Assembly: GCF_030582395.1 (NCBI RefSeq)
Contig: NZ_CP104381.1
Location: 2,728,001 to 2,792,000 of the forward strand
Source: Ralstonia pickettii
Lineage (GTDB): Bacteria; Pseudomonadota; Gammaproteobacteria; Burkholderiales; Burkholderiaceae
Direction of reading: 5' to 3'
Length of the DNA: 64,000 nt
Both the position numbers and the translations under genes were made by a program. Every line of letters starts with the position of its first letter. The first letter of the stretch is position 1. The notes under the pieces are model-generated. The model worked only from the letters and a program-made list of their open reading frames with translations, made no database searches and was not told the origin of the DNA. Shown here one piece after another: positions 30,470 through 42,802 of this stretch.

Positions 30470-31732
30470 ATGGCCACACGAGCACCTGCCGCAAACCGCG
30501 CTGCCGCGCCGGCACGAAAGACCGCCAAGACCAAGGCGCCCACGCAGTACATCTTCGAGTGGGAAGGCAAAGATCGGAAAGGCAAGATCTTCAAGGGCGA
30601 GATGCGCGCCGAGAGCATCACCGAGGTGAATGCCATCCTGCGCAAGCAAGGCCTGTCGATCACCAAATCCAAGCGCCGCCGCGCGGCCCGCGGCAAGAAG
30701 ATCACGCCGAAGGACATCGCCTACTTCACGCGCCAGCTGTCGACCATGCTGAAGGCCGGCGTGCCGCTGCTGCAGTCGATCGACATCATCGCAAAGGGCC
30801 ACGCCAACCCGAACTTCACGCAGCTGCTGACGGAAATCCGCGTCGATATCGAATCGGGCAGCAGCATGGCGCAAGCCTTCCGTCGTCACCCGAAGTACTT
30901 CGACACGCTGTATTGCAACCTGATCGACGCGGGCGAACAGGGCGGTATTCTGGACGCCCTGCTCGAGCGGCTTTCGCTTTACATGGAAAAATCGATCGCG
31001 CTGAAGGCGCAGATCAAGTCGGCGATGATTTACCCGATTTCGGTGCTGACGGTGGCCTTCCTTGTGACGGTGGTGCTGATGGTATTCGTAGTGCCCTCGT
31101 TCAAAAGCGTGTTTTCAAGCTTTGGCGCCACGCTTCCCGCTCCGACGTTGTTCGTGATGGGCATCTCCGACTTCTTCGTGCAGTGGTGGTACATCATTGT
31201 CTTCGCGCCCATCGTTGCCATTACGCTCTTCGTCCGGGCGTTCAAGCGCTCGGAAAACGTCCAGCGCTCCACGCATCGATGGATTTTACGGATTCCTATC
31301 TTTGGTGACATTATCCGCAAGGCAACGATTGCGCGTTGGACGCGCACGCTGGCGACAATGTTCGCCGCGGGCACACCGCTGGTGGAATCGATGGAATCCG
31401 TCGCGGGTGCCGCAGGCAACTGGACCTACCACGATGCCACCTTGGAAATTCAGCAAGCCGTGCGTATCGGTACCAGCCTGACAAACGCCATGCAGGCCAC
31501 GCACGTGTTCGACAACATGGTGCTGCAGATGACGCAGATCGGCGAGGAATCCGGCGCGTTGGACAACATGCTGTTGAAGGTGGCCGAGTTTTACGAGCGC
31601 GAAGTGGATGAAGCGGTGGCGAACATTTCTACGCTGATGGAGCCGATCATCATTGTGATTCTGGGCGTGCTGATCGGTGGCATGGTCGTTGCGATGTATT
31701 TGCCGATCTTCAAGCTGGGTCAGGTGGTCTGA
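30470..31732 (+). CDS. pilC: Type IV pilus inner-membrane platform protein
   Basis: A 420-residue GspF-family protein that anchors PilB and pilins at the inner membrane. Two T2SSF domains are visible: the first with DIAYFTRQLSTMLKAGVPLL and the second with RWTRTLATMFAAGTPLVESM, with hydrophobic segments after each. The N-terminus has a basic, Ala/Lys-rich stretch (~30 residues) before the YIFEWEGKDRKGK start of homology. The stop overlaps the pilD start (TGATG), so expression is coupled. Confidence 0.96.
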   Translation: MATRAPAANRAAAPARKTAKTKAPTQYIFEWEGKDRKGKIFKGEMRAESITEVNAILRKQGLSITKSKRRRAARGKKITPKDIAYFTRQLSTMLKAGVPLLQSIDIIAKGHANPNFTQLLTEIRVDIESGSSMAQAFRRHPKYFDTLYCNLIDAGEQGGILDALLERLSLYMEKSIALKAQIKSAMIYPISVLTVAFLVTVVLMVFVVPSFKSVFSSFGATLPAPTLFVMGISDFFVQWWYIIVFAPIVAITLFVRAFKRSENVQRSTHRWILRIPIFGDIIRKATIARWTRTLATMFAAGTPLVESMESVAGAAGNWTYHDATLEIQQAVRIGTSLTNAMQATHVFDNMVLQMTQIGEESGALDNMLLKVAEFYEREVDEAVANISTLMEPIIIVILGVLIGGMVVAMYLPIFKLGQVV

Positions 31733-32613
31733 TGCCGGAGTTGTTTGTCATCCCCACGCTGGCGCAATTACCGGCGTGGTTTGTGATTGCGACCGGCGGG
31801 CTTGTCGGCTTGCTGGTCGGCAGCTTTCTCAACGTGGTGATTCACCGCCTGCCACGCATGATCGAGCGGGAGGAAGCCAACTATATTGCCGAGTTGCGCG
31901 AAGAACCGTTGCCTCACCCGGAGGCATACAACCTGATCGTGCCGCGCTCGGCGTGCCCGTCGTGCGGCCATCAGATCAAGGCGATCGAAAACATCCCCGT
32001 GCTGAGCTGGCTTGCGCTGCGTGGCCGTTGCAGCGCGTGCAAAACGCCCATCTCTTGGCGCTATCCCGCTGTGGAACTGGTCACCGGTCTGCTGACGGCG
32101 GCCTGCCTTTGGCACTTCGGCCCCACGTGGGTAGCGGTCGCATCGGCGGTGCTGCTGTGGTTCCTGATCGCCGGCACAATGATCGACGCCGACACGCAGC
32201 TGTTGCCCGACGCGATCACCCAGCCGCTGCTCTGGCTGGGGCTGGGCGTGAACCTGTTTGGCATGTTCACGCACCTGCAGGATGCGGTGATCGGCGCGAT
32301 GGCCGGCTACCTGTTCCTGTGGTCGATCTATTGGGCCTACAAGCTCTTGCGCGGCCGTGAAGGTATGGGCTACGGCGACTTCAAGTTGATGGCGGCGCTC
32401 GGCGCGTGGTTCGGCTGGCAGGCGCTGCCGCTGCTGGTGCTGCTGTCGTCGGTCGTGGGGCTGGTGTTTGGGCTCGTGCGCATTGCGCGCGGCGCGAAGA
32501 GCGAATCGCCGTTCTCGTTCGGGCCGTTCATTGCCGGGGCCGGCGTGATCGCACTGCTGGCCGGCCCGCAATTGCTGGTGATGGCGGGCCTCGGTCCGCT
32601 GCTAGCGCCATAA
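31732..32613 (+). CDS. pilD: Type IV prepilin peptidase/N-methyltransferase
   Basis: Inner-membrane aspartyl protease and methyltransferase that cleaves prepilins and pseudopilins behind a conserved Gly. The 293 residues contain the cytoplasmic zinc cysteines CPSCGHQ...GRCSACK (about 75-105) and the two catalytic aspartates in [13 protein letters not shown] (about residue 150) and [11 protein letters not shown] (about 213). About eight membrane segments. Its ATG overlaps the pilC stop by one base. It probably also processes any type II secretion pseudopilins elsewhere in the genome. Confidence 0.97.
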   Translation: MPELFVIPTLAQLPAWFVIATGGLVGLLVGSFLNVVIHRLPRMIEREEANYIAELREEPLPHPEAYNLIVPRSACPSCGHQIKAIENIPVLSWLALRGRCSACKTPISWRYPAVELVTGLLTAACLWHFGPTWVAVASAVLLWFLIAGTMIDADTQLLPDAITQPLLWLGLGVNLFGMFTHLQDAVIGAMAGYLFLWSIYWAYKLLRGREGMGYGDFKLMAALGAWFGWQALPLLVLLSSVVGLVFGLVRIARGAKSESPFSFGPFIAGAGVIALLAGPQLLVMAGLGPLLAP

Positions 32614-32626
32614 GAGCATCGTCAGC

Positions 32627-33241
32627 ATGCGCGTGATCGGCCTGACCGGCGGCATCGGCAGCGGCAAGAGCTACGTGGCAGACCGCCTTGCGGAGCGCGG
32701 CGCCGCCATTGTCGACACCGACGCCATCGCCCACGAGATCACCGCACCGGGCGGCGCCGCCATCCCCAAGCTGGTCGAAACGTTCGGCGCCGGCATCTTA
32801 CGCAGTGACGGCGCCATGGACCGCGACGCCATGCGCGCCCTCGCCTTTTCGGACGCTACGGCCAAATCGCGACTGGAGCAGATCACGCATCCGCTCATCC
32901 GCGAGATTGCGCTGTCGCGCGGGGCCGCTGCGCAGGCATCGGGCGCGCATCCGTACCTCGTCTACGTCGTCCCGCTGCTGGTGGAATCCTTGGCCGGGCA
33001 TCACAGCTGGCGCTCGCTGGTCGATCGCATTCTGGTGGTCGACTGCCCCGTTGACACGCAGATCGCCCGCGTGATGGCAAGGAACGGGCTGCCCCGCGCG
33101 CAGGTGGAAGCCATCATCGCCCGCCAGGCTTCACGCGAAGCCCGCCTCGCCGCCGCCGACGACGTGATCGACAACAGCGGCACGCTGGCCGACCTCCTGC
33201 CGCAGATCGACCGTCTGGACCCAACCTACCGGTCGAACTGA
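32627..33241 (+). CDS. coaE: Dephospho-CoA kinase
   Basis: Last step of coenzyme A biosynthesis, phosphorylating the 3'-OH of dephospho-CoA. The 204-residue P-loop kinase has [19 protein letters not shown] and the family-specific [11 protein letters not shown], with HPLIREIA and [15 protein letters not shown] further on. It follows pilD by 13 nt; the pilBCD-coaE-zapD-yacG order is classical in proteobacteria. Confidence 0.97.
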   Translation: MRVIGLTGGIGSGKSYVADRLAERGAAIVDTDAIAHEITAPGGAAIPKLVETFGAGILRSDGAMDRDAMRALAFSDATAKSRLEQITHPLIREIALSRGAAAQASGAHPYLVYVVPLLVESLAGHHSWRSLVDRILVVDCPVDTQIARVMARNGLPRAQVEAIIARQASREARLAAADDVIDNSGTLADLLPQIDRLDPTYRSN

Positions 33242-33376
33242 AACACACTGAAAGTTGCGGTCACATCCCTTTGCATTGTGATGAACGAGGGTCTCGCATA
33301 GAATGCGGGCAGATCGAGGCCAAATGGGCTTCGGGGCCGCATATGCCAGCAGGCCAGTACACTGGGCACCCAAGTT

Positions 33377-34135
33377 TTGATCCTGTACGAATATCCCTTC
33401 AACGAACGCATTCGGACGCTGCTGCGCCTCGAAGACCTGTTCGAGCGGCTGGATTTCTTTCTCGTGCAGGAGCACCCGCTGCAACACCACGTGGCACTGA
33501 CCACGCTGTTCGAAGTGGTCGACGTGGCCGGGCGTGCCGACCTCAAATCCGATCTGCTGAAAGAACTCGATCGCCAGCGCCAGACGCTCACCGCCCTGCG
33601 CGCCAATCCGCAGATCGACCAAGACGCGCTCGATGCCGTCATCAGCGAATTGGAAACGGCCTCGGGCAATCTCACTGCCACTCATGGCAAGGCCGGCCAG
33701 CTGATTGCCGACAACGAGTGGCTGACGAGCATCCGCAGCCGCGCCATCATTCCAGGTGGGACATGTGAATTTGATCTGCCAGCGTATTTTGCATGGCAGC
33801 ATCATCCCGCCGAGCGCCGCCGTGCCGATATCGTCAAATGGGCCCAACCGCTGGTACCGCTGCGCGACGCCACGATGATCGTGCTGCGGCTGCTGCGCGA
33901 GTCGGGCCAGAGTGGCAAGGTGATTGCTAACGCTGGGAGCTATCAGCAGATGCTGTCGGGCCGCGTGTACCAGCTGATGCAGGTGCGCCTGGATGAGTCG
34001 GCGCTGGGGTTCATTCCCGAAATCAGCGCCAACAAATACATGCTCTGGGTGCGTTTTACCCAGCAGGATGGCGACCTGCGACCCAAGCCGGTCGATGCGG
34101 ATATCCCGTTCCAGCTGAAGCTCTGTAATTTCTGA
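33377..34135 (+). CDS. zapD: Cell division protein ZapD (YacF family)
   Basis: FtsZ-associated protein that bundles protofilaments and helps stabilise the Z-ring. The 252-residue protein matches the family throughout: [20 protein letters not shown] at the N-terminus and [20 protein letters not shown] near the C-terminus. The start is a TTG at 33377 giving (M)ILYEYPF; no in-frame ATG lies between this and the stop upstream, and an ATG at 33343 is out of frame. It lies 135 nt after coaE and 8 nt before yacG. Confidence 0.93.
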   Translation: MILYEYPFNERIRTLLRLEDLFERLDFFLVQEHPLQHHVALTTLFEVVDVAGRADLKSDLLKELDRQRQTLTALRANPQIDQDALDAVISELETASGNLTATHGKAGQLIADNEWLTSIRSRAIIPGGTCEFDLPAYFAWQHHPAERRRADIVKWAQPLVPLRDATMIVLRLLRESGQSGKVIANAGSYQQMLSGRVYQLMQVRLDESALGFIPEISANKYMLWVRFTQQDGDLRPKPVDADIPFQLKLCNF

Positions 34136-34143
34136 GCCGCATC

Positions 34144-34347
34144 ATGAATGTGAAGACCGTCAAATGTCCCAGCTGCGGCAAGCCTGTGCCTTGGGTGCCG
34201 GAGAGCCGCTATCGCCCCTTCTGCTCTGAGCGCTGCAAGCAGATCGACCTGGGTGCCTGGGCCGCGGAGCAGTACACCATCCCCGTAGTCGAAGAAGACG
34301 ATCTGCCCGACGCGCCGGGCAACGATACGAGCGGCAGGCTCAACTAG
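34144..34347 (+). CDS. yacG: YacG-type zinc protein, DNA gyrase inhibitor
   Basis: A 67-residue protein with the zinc-binding CPSCGKP...[14 protein letters not shown] motif. In E. coli YacG binds GyrB and inhibits gyrase. The acidic C-terminal tail (EEDDLPD) fits the family. Its last 8 bp overlap the 3' end of the convergent mutT-like gene, with no terminator between them. Confidence 0.93.
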   Translation: MNVKTVKCPSCGKPVPWVPESRYRPFCSERCKQIDLGAWAAEQYTIPVVEEDDLPDAPGNDTSGRLN

Positions 34348-34789
34348 CCGTCGCTTCCTCGCGCATCCATTCGAAGACGGGCAACGTTGCCGGCAACACC
34401 GGATCCACGCTGATCGGCAACGTCTGCCAAGCGAAATCCTGGCCTTCCAACGCCCGCAACGTGCCGTCCCAGGCCGTGACCTTGCAGAAGTGCAGGCGCA
34501 CGTATGCGTGCGGGTAGTCGTGCTCGATGGTGTGCCACGGCACGCAGGTGCGCAACGTGACGTCCAGCTCTTCCTTCAGCTCACGCGTGAGCGCGGCCTC
34601 GACCGATTCGCCCGCTTCAAGCTTGCCGCCCGGGAATTCCCAGTAGCCCGCATACGGCTTCCCCTCTGGACGCTGCGCCAGCAAGAACTGGCCGTCTGGC
34701 TGCACCAGCACACCGACGGCCACTTCGGTGATCTTGCGGCCGTCAGGCGTGTGTGTCGGTGGCACTTGCACCAGATTGTCAGTCGACAT
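34340..34789 (-). CDS. MutT-like Nudix hydrolase (8-oxo-dGTPase type)
   Basis: A 149-residue Nudix protein, probably cleansing oxidised nucleotides. The Nudix box is [21 protein letters not shown], and FPGGK and the late [20 protein letters not shown] region fit the MutT group. The ATG at 34789 (MSTDNLVQ) was selected because GGACGGC lies upstream at a suitable distance; an ATG at 34801 is an alternative. It overlaps the end of the DUF815 gene by 11 nt, and yacG by 8 nt at its 3' end. Activity on 8-oxo-dGTP is inferred. Confidence 0.88.
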   Translation of the reverse strand: MSTDNLVQVPPTHTPDGRKITEVAVGVLVQPDGQFLLAQRPEGKPYAGYWEFPGGKLEAGESVEAALTRELKEELDVTLRTCVPWHTIEHDYPHAYVRLHFCKVTAWDGTLRALEGQDFAWQTLPISVDPVLPATLPVFEWMREEATAS

Positions 34790-35663
34790 GCTGCCGTCCA
34801 TGCTTGCCGCCCCAGTCGCGGGCGAACTGCCATGCCACCCGCCCAGAGCGCGACCCACGCTCGAGCGCCCAAACCAGCGCGTCGCCACGCGCAGCGGCGA
34901 TGTCCTCGTCGCTGCAGCCGAAATGCTTGAGCCAGTGGCCGACGATGGTCAGGTATTCGTCCTGCTTGGGCGGGTAGAACGACAGCCACAGCCCGAAGCG
35001 CTCCGACAGCGAGATCTTCTCTTCTACGACCTCGCCCGGATGGATTTCGCCATCCGATGTGTGCTGGTAGGTCTCGTTGTCCTTCATGTATTCCGGCAAC
35101 AGATGGCGCCGGTTGGACGTCGCGTAGATCAGCACGTTGTCCGACTGCGTCGCCACCGAACCGTCCAGCGCAGACTTCAGCGCCTTGTAGCCGGATTCAC
35201 CCTCTTCAAACGAGAGGTCATCGCAGAAGATCGCGAAGCGCTCCGGGCGCGCCGAGAGGCGCTCGACGATATCGCCCAGGTCCGCCAGATCGTCCTTGTC
35301 GACTTCGACCAGGCGCAGGCCGTCCTTCACGAACTCGTTCAGGCACGCCTTGATGAGCGACGACTTGCCGGTGCCCCGCGCGCCCGTCAGCAGCACGTTG
35401 TTGGCCGGCAACTTGCGCACGAACTGACGCGTGTTGGCGACGATGGCGTCTTTCTGGCGCTCGATGTTGTGCAGATCGCTCAGATGGATCGGCGGCAGTT
35501 GCCGGATCGGCGCGAGATAGCCGATGTTGCCGAACAAGCTCTGGCGTTTGCGCCAGCGAAAGGCAACAGCCTCGTTCCAGTCAGCTTCGGTCAGTTCAGG
35601 CGGCAGCCATTGCTCAAGCCGCCCGAGAAAGCGGTCGAGCCGTGCGGAAAGATCGGACGACAT
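34779..35663 (-). CDS. DUF815-family AAA+ ATPase
   Basis: A 294-residue cytoplasmic ATP-binding protein of the DUF815 (PF05673-type) family. It has Walker A in VLLTGARGTGKSSLIKACLNE, Walker B-like FAIFCDDLSFEEGE and a sensor-like IYATSNRRHLLPEY. The physiological role is not known. It is located between argJ and the mutT-like gene on the same strand, a usual neighbourhood in betaproteobacteria. ATG at 35663 after the argJ stop (17 nt). Confidence 0.9.
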   Translation of the reverse strand: MSSDLSARLDRFLGRLEQWLPPELTEADWNEAVAFRWRKRQSLFGNIGYLAPIRQLPPIHLSDLHNIERQKDAIVANTRQFVRKLPANNVLLTGARGTGKSSLIKACLNEFVKDGLRLVEVDKDDLADLGDIVERLSARPERFAIFCDDLSFEEGESGYKALKSALDGSVATQSDNVLIYATSNRRHLLPEYMKDNETYQHTSDGEIHPGEVVEEKISLSERFGLWLSFYPPKQDEYLTIVGHWLKHFGCSDEDIAAARGDALVWALERGSRSGRVAWQFARDWGGKHGRQHVD

Positions 35664-35679
35664 GGCAGCGGACTCCGGA

Positions 35680-36909
35680 TTACGAACGGTAGTCCGCGTT
35701 GATCGACACGTAGTCGTGCGAGAAATCGCACGTCCACACGGTGGCGCTGGCGTCGCCGCGACCGAGCGCGATACGCACGGTGATCTCCGCCTGCTTCATC
35801 ACGCGCTGACCGTCTTCTTCGCGGTACTCGGGATTGCGGCCACCGTCACGCGCGACCCATACGTCGTCGAGCCACAGGTTGACGCCGTTCACATCGAGAT
35901 CCGTCACCCCGGCGTAGCCGACAGCCGCCAGGATGCGGCCCAAATTGGGATCCGACGCATAGAACGCGGTCTTGACCAACGGTGAGTGCGCGACCGCGTA
36001 AGCGATCAAGCGGCACTCCTCGACGTTGCGGCCGCCCTCGACCTGGATGGTCATGAACTTCGTCGCACCTTCGCCGTCGCGCACGATCTTCTGCGCCAAC
36101 TCTTGTGCAAGACCCGTCAGCGCATCGCGCAGCGCGGCGTAGTCGGGGTGCGATTCCGAATCGATGCACGGCGTGCCCGCCCGGCCCGTGGCGATGACGA
36201 CGAACGAGTCGTTGGTCGAGGTATCGCCGTCCACCGTCACGCTGTTGAACGAGTGATCGGCGGCATGGCGCACCAGCCCTTGAAGCACCGCGTCATCCAC
36301 ATTGGCATCGGTCGCGATGAAGCCGAGCATCGTCGCCATGTTCGGACGGATCATGCCCGCACCCTTGCTGATGCCCGACATGCGCACGGTCTTGCCCGAC
36401 AACGTGCACGTGGCCGACGCTGCCTTGGGTACGGTGTCGGTGGTCATGATGGCCTCGGCGGCGGCCAGCCAGTTGTCCGGCTTGGCGTTCGCCTCAGCAG
36501 CAGGCAGTCCGGCGATGATGCGGTCGACTGGCAGCGGCTCCAGGATCACGCCCGTGGAAAACGGCAGCACCTGCTCCGGCGACACGCCCAGCAGCTGGGC
36601 CACGGCATCGCAGGTCTGGCGCGCATGCGCGAGGCCAGGTGCGCCGGTACCGGCGTTCGCATTGCCCGTGTTCACGACGATCGCACGTGCGCCCTTGCCA
36701 CTCGCCAAATGCTCGCGGCACACCTGCACTGGTGCCGCGCAGAAACGGTTCTGCGTGAACACACCGGCCACCGTCGCGCCCTCGGCGATACGAACCAGCA
36801 GCACGTCCTTGCGATTGGCCTTGCGCACACCGGCCTCGGCCCAGCCGAGGTCCACGCCGTCGATCGGCAACAGGGAGTCAGCGGCGGGGGCGACGAGATT
36901 CACAGCCAT
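35680..36909 (-). CDS. argJ: Bifunctional glutamate N-acetyltransferase/amino-acid acetyltransferase
   Basis: Arginine-biosynthesis enzyme that transfers acetyl from N-acetylornithine to glutamate and in many bacteria also acetylates glutamate from acetyl-CoA. The 409-residue precursor is autocleaved before the conserved Thr in MATMLGF ([16 protein letters not shown]), which becomes the nucleophile. Other landmarks are [11 protein letters not shown] and [12 protein letters not shown]. The ATG at 36909 follows AAAGGTG. The mono- or bifunctional status is not decided by sequence alone. Confidence 0.95.
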   Translation of the reverse strand: MAVNLVAPAADSLLPIDGVDLGWAEAGVRKANRKDVLLVRIAEGATVAGVFTQNRFCAAPVQVCREHLASGKGARAIVVNTGNANAGTGAPGLAHARQTCDAVAQLLGVSPEQVLPFSTGVILEPLPVDRIIAGLPAAEANAKPDNWLAAAEAIMTTDTVPKAASATCTLSGKTVRMSGISKGAGMIRPNMATMLGFIATDANVDDAVLQGLVRHAADHSFNSVTVDGDTSTNDSFVVIATGRAGTPCIDSESHPDYAALRDALTGLAQELAQKIVRDGEGATKFMTIQVEGGRNVEECRLIAYAVAHSPLVKTAFYASDPNLGRILAAVGYAGVTDLDVNGVNLWLDDVWVARDGGRNPEYREEDGQRVMKQAEITVRIALGRGDASATVWTCDFSHDYVSINADYRS

Positions 36910-36930
36910 GGAGCACACCTTTCAAATGAG

Positions 36931-36951
36931 GATGCCCGCAGTGCGGGCATC
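36931..36951 (-). terminator. Strong hairpin between secA and argJ
   Basis: GATGCCCGC and GCGGGCATC flank AGT. In the secA-to-argJ direction it is followed by CTCATTTG, a weak U-tract, so it may be an inefficient terminator or an RNA-stabilising 3' element. It ends 22 nt before the argJ ATG. Confidence 0.5.
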
Positions 36952-36982
36952 GTGAATCAACAGAAAACGGAGCGAAGCAGCG

Positions 36983-39787
<2,805 letters not shown>

Positions 39788-40038
39788 CGATGGCTAGGGC
39801 CGGCGAGCCACCCGGGGAGCGCGTCAAGAAAGACCGCGAAACACAGGCAGCACAACGGCCCGGAAAGGGTTGGCGCAAAGGCGGGAGTTTAGCATGTGCA
39901 AAACACCCGCTTGATGGCAGCAGACCGGCGGGATGTGGCAGGAACGCCGCACTTTAGAGCCGCGCGGAACGTCGTGCGCGCAGGCACACACTCACGCTGA
40001 ATTGGGGACGGGCGCCACTGATTGCAACCCGGGCGGGT

Positions 40039-41001
40039 TCAATGGCCCGCAGCGGTCATGCTCTTGCCGACATCGGCCGCTGCAACCTTCGCCGGCGCCT
40101 TGTTGGCTGCCATCTTGGGCTGGCCGGCGTTCTCCAGGAAGGCCACCGGATTCTGCGGGACGTCGTTGACGTGCACCTCGAAGTGCAGGTGCGGGCCTGT
40201 GGCGCGGCCAGTACGGCCGATCAGGGCGATGCGCTCGCCGGCCTTCACGATGTCGCCGACCTTCACGAAAACCTTGGACGCGTGGGCATAGCGCGTCTTC
40301 AGTCCATTGCCATGATCGATATCGATCATGTTGCCGTATTCGTGGTGGAATTCACTGGCGACGACCACGCCGCCGGCGGCCGCTACGATGGGCGTCCCAA
40401 CCGGGCCCACAAAGTCGACGCCGTCATGCTGCGTGCGGCGGCCCGTGAAGGGATCGATCCGCGTGCCAAACCCCGAGGAGTCGTAACCCGTCGCTACCGG
40501 GCGCACGGTGGGCATCATCTTCGCGTGGATCTGGCGGTCCATCAGGGTGCTCTCTAGCACGCTGAGGTAATCGGTGCGCTGGTCGGCAGAGCGCGTCAGG
40601 CGATTCAGCTCGGACTGAATTTCCGGCATCGACATCGGCCGCGAAAACGCACCCGCCGGCCCGCCTCGGCTCGGCTGGGATTTGAAATCGAACTCGCGGG
40701 GCGGCACACCCGCCAAGCCCGAGACCCGGGCGCCCAGCGCATCCAGGCGCGCAATTTGCGCCTGCATTTCGCCGATGCGCGCGGCCATCAGGTTGAGGTT
40801 CTCGCGGGTGACACGCGGGTCCGCGCCGGCAACTTCCGAAGCGGCTGCACCCGGCAGCAGGCCCTGCTTGGCCGCCAGCCACGTCGCACCGACGGACAGG
40901 GCCGCCACGGCCAGCAGTGCCGCGCCGATAGCCACGAAGACGCCGCGTCTCGACAGATGCGTTGCGCCGGCCTTGCGCGGGTGAATCAGGATGATCTGCA
41001 T
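40039..41001 (-). CDS. M23-family (LytM) peptidase, membrane-anchored
   Basis: A 320-residue protein with an N-terminal cytoplasmic basic tail and one membrane segment (GVFVAIGAALLAVAALSVGATW), a predicted helical region (about 65-180) and a C-terminal LytM domain. The zinc motif begins HDGVDFVGPVGTP and ends HLHFEV (GPHLHFEVHVND), so the catalytic centre appears complete. Such proteins cut or regulate cutting of peptidoglycan at septation; the exact role is unknown. The ATG at 41001 (MQIILIHPRKAG) puts the start just before the basic tail. Confidence 0.92.
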   Translation of the reverse strand: MQIILIHPRKAGATHLSRRGVFVAIGAALLAVAALSVGATWLAAKQGLLPGAAASEVAGADPRVTRENLNLMAARIGEMQAQIARLDALGARVSGLAGVPPREFDFKSQPSRGGPAGAFSRPMSMPEIQSELNRLTRSADQRTDYLSVLESTLMDRQIHAKMMPTVRPVATGYDSSGFGTRIDPFTGRRTQHDGVDFVGPVGTPIVAAAGGVVVASEFHHEYGNMIDIDHGNGLKTRYAHASKVFVKVGDIVKAGERIALIGRTGRATGPHLHFEVHVNDVPQNPVAFLENAGQPKMAANKAPAKVAAADVGKSMTAAGH

Positions 41002-41070
41002 CGCTCGTTTTCCGGACAAAAAAGCTGCCCACCGGCACGAAAGCGCGATGAAGCGCCCTACAATGCCGGC

Positions 41071-41592
41071 ATGCGAATCTTTGTTCATCCCGCTCTCAAG
41101 ACGCCTGTGGCTAAACCCGTTCAGGATTGGCTCTCGGGTGCCGGTTCGGTCGGCCCGCTGATGCAGGCGGCCAGGCAATTGGCGTCGTTGGAAGCGGAGG
41201 TGTTGTCGCTGTTGCCACCCGGTCTGGGCGGCGGGGTGGCCGTCGGTGGCATCAAGAACGATGCGCGCGACAGCCGCGAAGCGACTCTGGTGTTGCTCGC
41301 CGCACACAGTGCGGCTGCGGCGCGCTTGCGGCAGGTGGTACCCACCTTGCTGGAACGTCTGCAGCGCCGGGGATCGCAGATTACCGCAATTCGTGTACGG
41401 GTACAACCGCAGGGCGGCAATGACAGTTTATGGCCACAAGAGACCCAAAAGCCGCCTAAACGCGCCAAGATGACCGCAGTTGGAGTCAACAGCCTGGCGG
41501 CCCTGGCCAATGAACTGCCCGATTCGCCGCTTCGGCAAGCGTTGGCCGAAATGGTTGCGCGGCACGTTGCACCGGCAGCGAAGCCCAAATAA
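41071..41592 (+). CDS. DciA-like (DUF721) protein
   Basis: A 173-residue protein with an N-terminal DUF721/DciA-like domain (PVQDWLSGAGSVGPLMQAAR and LVLLAAHSAAAARLRQVVPTL), the family proposed to load or recruit the DnaB helicase in bacteria lacking DnaC. The C-terminus carries a predicted helix (SLAALANELPDSPLRQALAEM). It is divergent from the M23 gene (69 nt between starts) and convergent with lpxC. The DnaB-related role is inferred from the family. Confidence 0.8.
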   Translation: MRIFVHPALKTPVAKPVQDWLSGAGSVGPLMQAARQLASLEAEVLSLLPPGLGGGVAVGGIKNDARDSREATLVLLAAHSAAAARLRQVVPTLLERLQRRGSQITAIRVRVQPQGGNDSLWPQETQKPPKRAKMTAVGVNSLAALANELPDSPLRQALAEMVARHVAPAAKPK

Positions 41593-41618
41593 AAAGCGCC
41601 CCGCAGGGCGCTTTTTTT
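41591..41618. terminator. Bidirectional rho-independent terminator
   Basis: AAAAAGCGCCC (41591-41601) and GGGCGCTTTTT (41606-41616) with loop CGCA, followed by more T residues, end the dciA-like gene on the plus strand. The A-tract provides U residues for lpxC on the minus strand. Confidence 0.92.
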
Positions 41619-41640
41619 ATACGAACGACCGCTCAGCCGA

Positions 41641-42558
41641 TCACGAGAAGGCCGGTTGCAACTGCGGCAGGAACGCGCGCGGCGCTTCTTCCACCTTGTC
41701 GAACGTCACCATCTCGTAAGCCGTTTCGTCGGCCAGCAGCGCGCGCAGCAGCGCGTTGTTCAGGCCATGACCCGACTTGTGCGCGGTGTATGCAGCGATC
41801 AGCGGGTGGCCGACCACATACAGGTCGCCAATCGCGTCGAGGATCTTGTGACGGACGAACTCATCGCCGTAGCGCAGTTCGTCGTTGTTCAGCATGCGGT
41901 GCTCGTCGAGCACGATGGCGTTGTCGAGGCTGCCGCCGCGCGCCAGGCCGACCTCGCGCAGCATCTCGACTTCGTGGGCGAAACCGAACGTACGGGCGCG
42001 GGCGATTTCGCGCGTGTAGCTCGTATCGGCAAAGTCGATCTCGAACGTCTGGCCGGTCTTATCGACGGCCGGGTGGCGGAATTCGATGGTGAACGACAGC
42101 TTGAAGCCGAAGTAGGGATCGAGCCGGGCAAGCTTGTCGCCCTCGCGGATTTCCACCGGCTTCATCACGCGGATGAACCGCTTGGCCGCCCCCTGCTCTT
42201 CGATGCCTGCCGACTGCAGCAGAAACACGAACGAAGCCGCGCTGCCGTCCATGATCGGAATTTCTTCGGCGTCGACGTCGACATAGAGATTGTCGATGCC
42301 CAAGCCCGCGCACGCAGACATCAAATGTTCGACGGTGGACACGCGGGCGCCGTCTTTTTGCAATACGGACGCCAAGCGCGTGTCGCCAATGGCGCTTGCG
42401 GTAGCGGGAATCTCGACGGCCGGGTCGAGGTCCACACGCGTGAACACGATGCCGGTGCCTGCGGGTGCCGGGCGCAACGTCAACGTCACCTTGCGGCCCG
42501 AGTGCAGCCCGATGCCGACGGTCTTGACGAGGGACTTGATGGTGCGTTGTTTCAACAT
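41641..42558 (-). CDS. lpxC: UDP-3-O-acyl-N-acetylglucosamine deacetylase
   Basis: Zinc deacetylase catalysing the first committed step of lipid A synthesis. The 305-residue protein carries the zinc ligands His78 ([18 protein letters not shown]) and the pair in [19 protein letters not shown], and the conserved [12 protein letters not shown] near the C-terminus. The ATG at 42558 ([15 protein letters not shown]) is canonical. It lies in its usual position downstream of ftsZ, with a peroxiredoxin gene between. A promoter with inverted repeats is visible upstream. Confidence 0.98.
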   Translation of the reverse strand: MLKQRTIKSLVKTVGIGLHSGRKVTLTLRPAPAGTGIVFTRVDLDPAVEIPATASAIGDTRLASVLQKDGARVSTVEHLMSACAGLGIDNLYVDVDAEEIPIMDGSAASFVFLLQSAGIEEQGAAKRFIRVMKPVEIREGDKLARLDPYFGFKLSFTIEFRHPAVDKTGQTFEIDFADTSYTREIARARTFGFAHEVEMLREVGLARGGSLDNAIVLDEHRMLNNDELRYGDEFVRHKILDAIGDLYVVGHPLIAAYTAHKSGHGLNNALLRALLADETAYEMVTFDKVEEAPRAFLPQLQPAFS

Positions 42559-42574
42559 GGCCGCCCTCAACTCA

Positions 42575-42668
42575 CAAAAGTCGTACGATTGTTTTTATCT
42601 ATGCAGTCCGCATAGGTGATAACCCTGAGCATACCATTTTCACATCCCTGCCTTCAAAACGACTTTTG
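42575..42668 (-). promoter_or_regulatory. Putative lpxC promoter flanked by inverted repeats
   Basis: On the minus strand, TTGAAG (plus 42652-42657) and TATGCT (plus 42628-42633) are 18 bp apart. Just downstream of the expected start, CTATGC-AGTCC-GCATAG (42599-42615) is a perfect dyad that could be an operator or 5' stem-loop. CAAAAGTCGT (42575-42584) and ACGACTTTTG (42659-42668) form a perfect 10-bp inverted repeat spanning the whole promoter. Confidence 0.6.
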
Positions 42669-42802
42669 TATCGGGATGTTAGGGGTGCACGGAATTGACC
42701 CAACGTTAGGGCACGCAGGTTCGGCGCCACCGTCGCCTCAGCCTTGAAGCAGGGCGGGATGGCGGCGGTACTCCGCCATTTGGTGGGGTGTGCGACGTGG
42801 CG

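Noticed and set aside
40026..40039. AACCCG-GG-CGGGTT inverted repeat at the 3' end of the M23 gene
   Set aside because: Only a 2-nt centre and no U-tract, so it is not a credible terminator; likely chance in GC-rich DNA.
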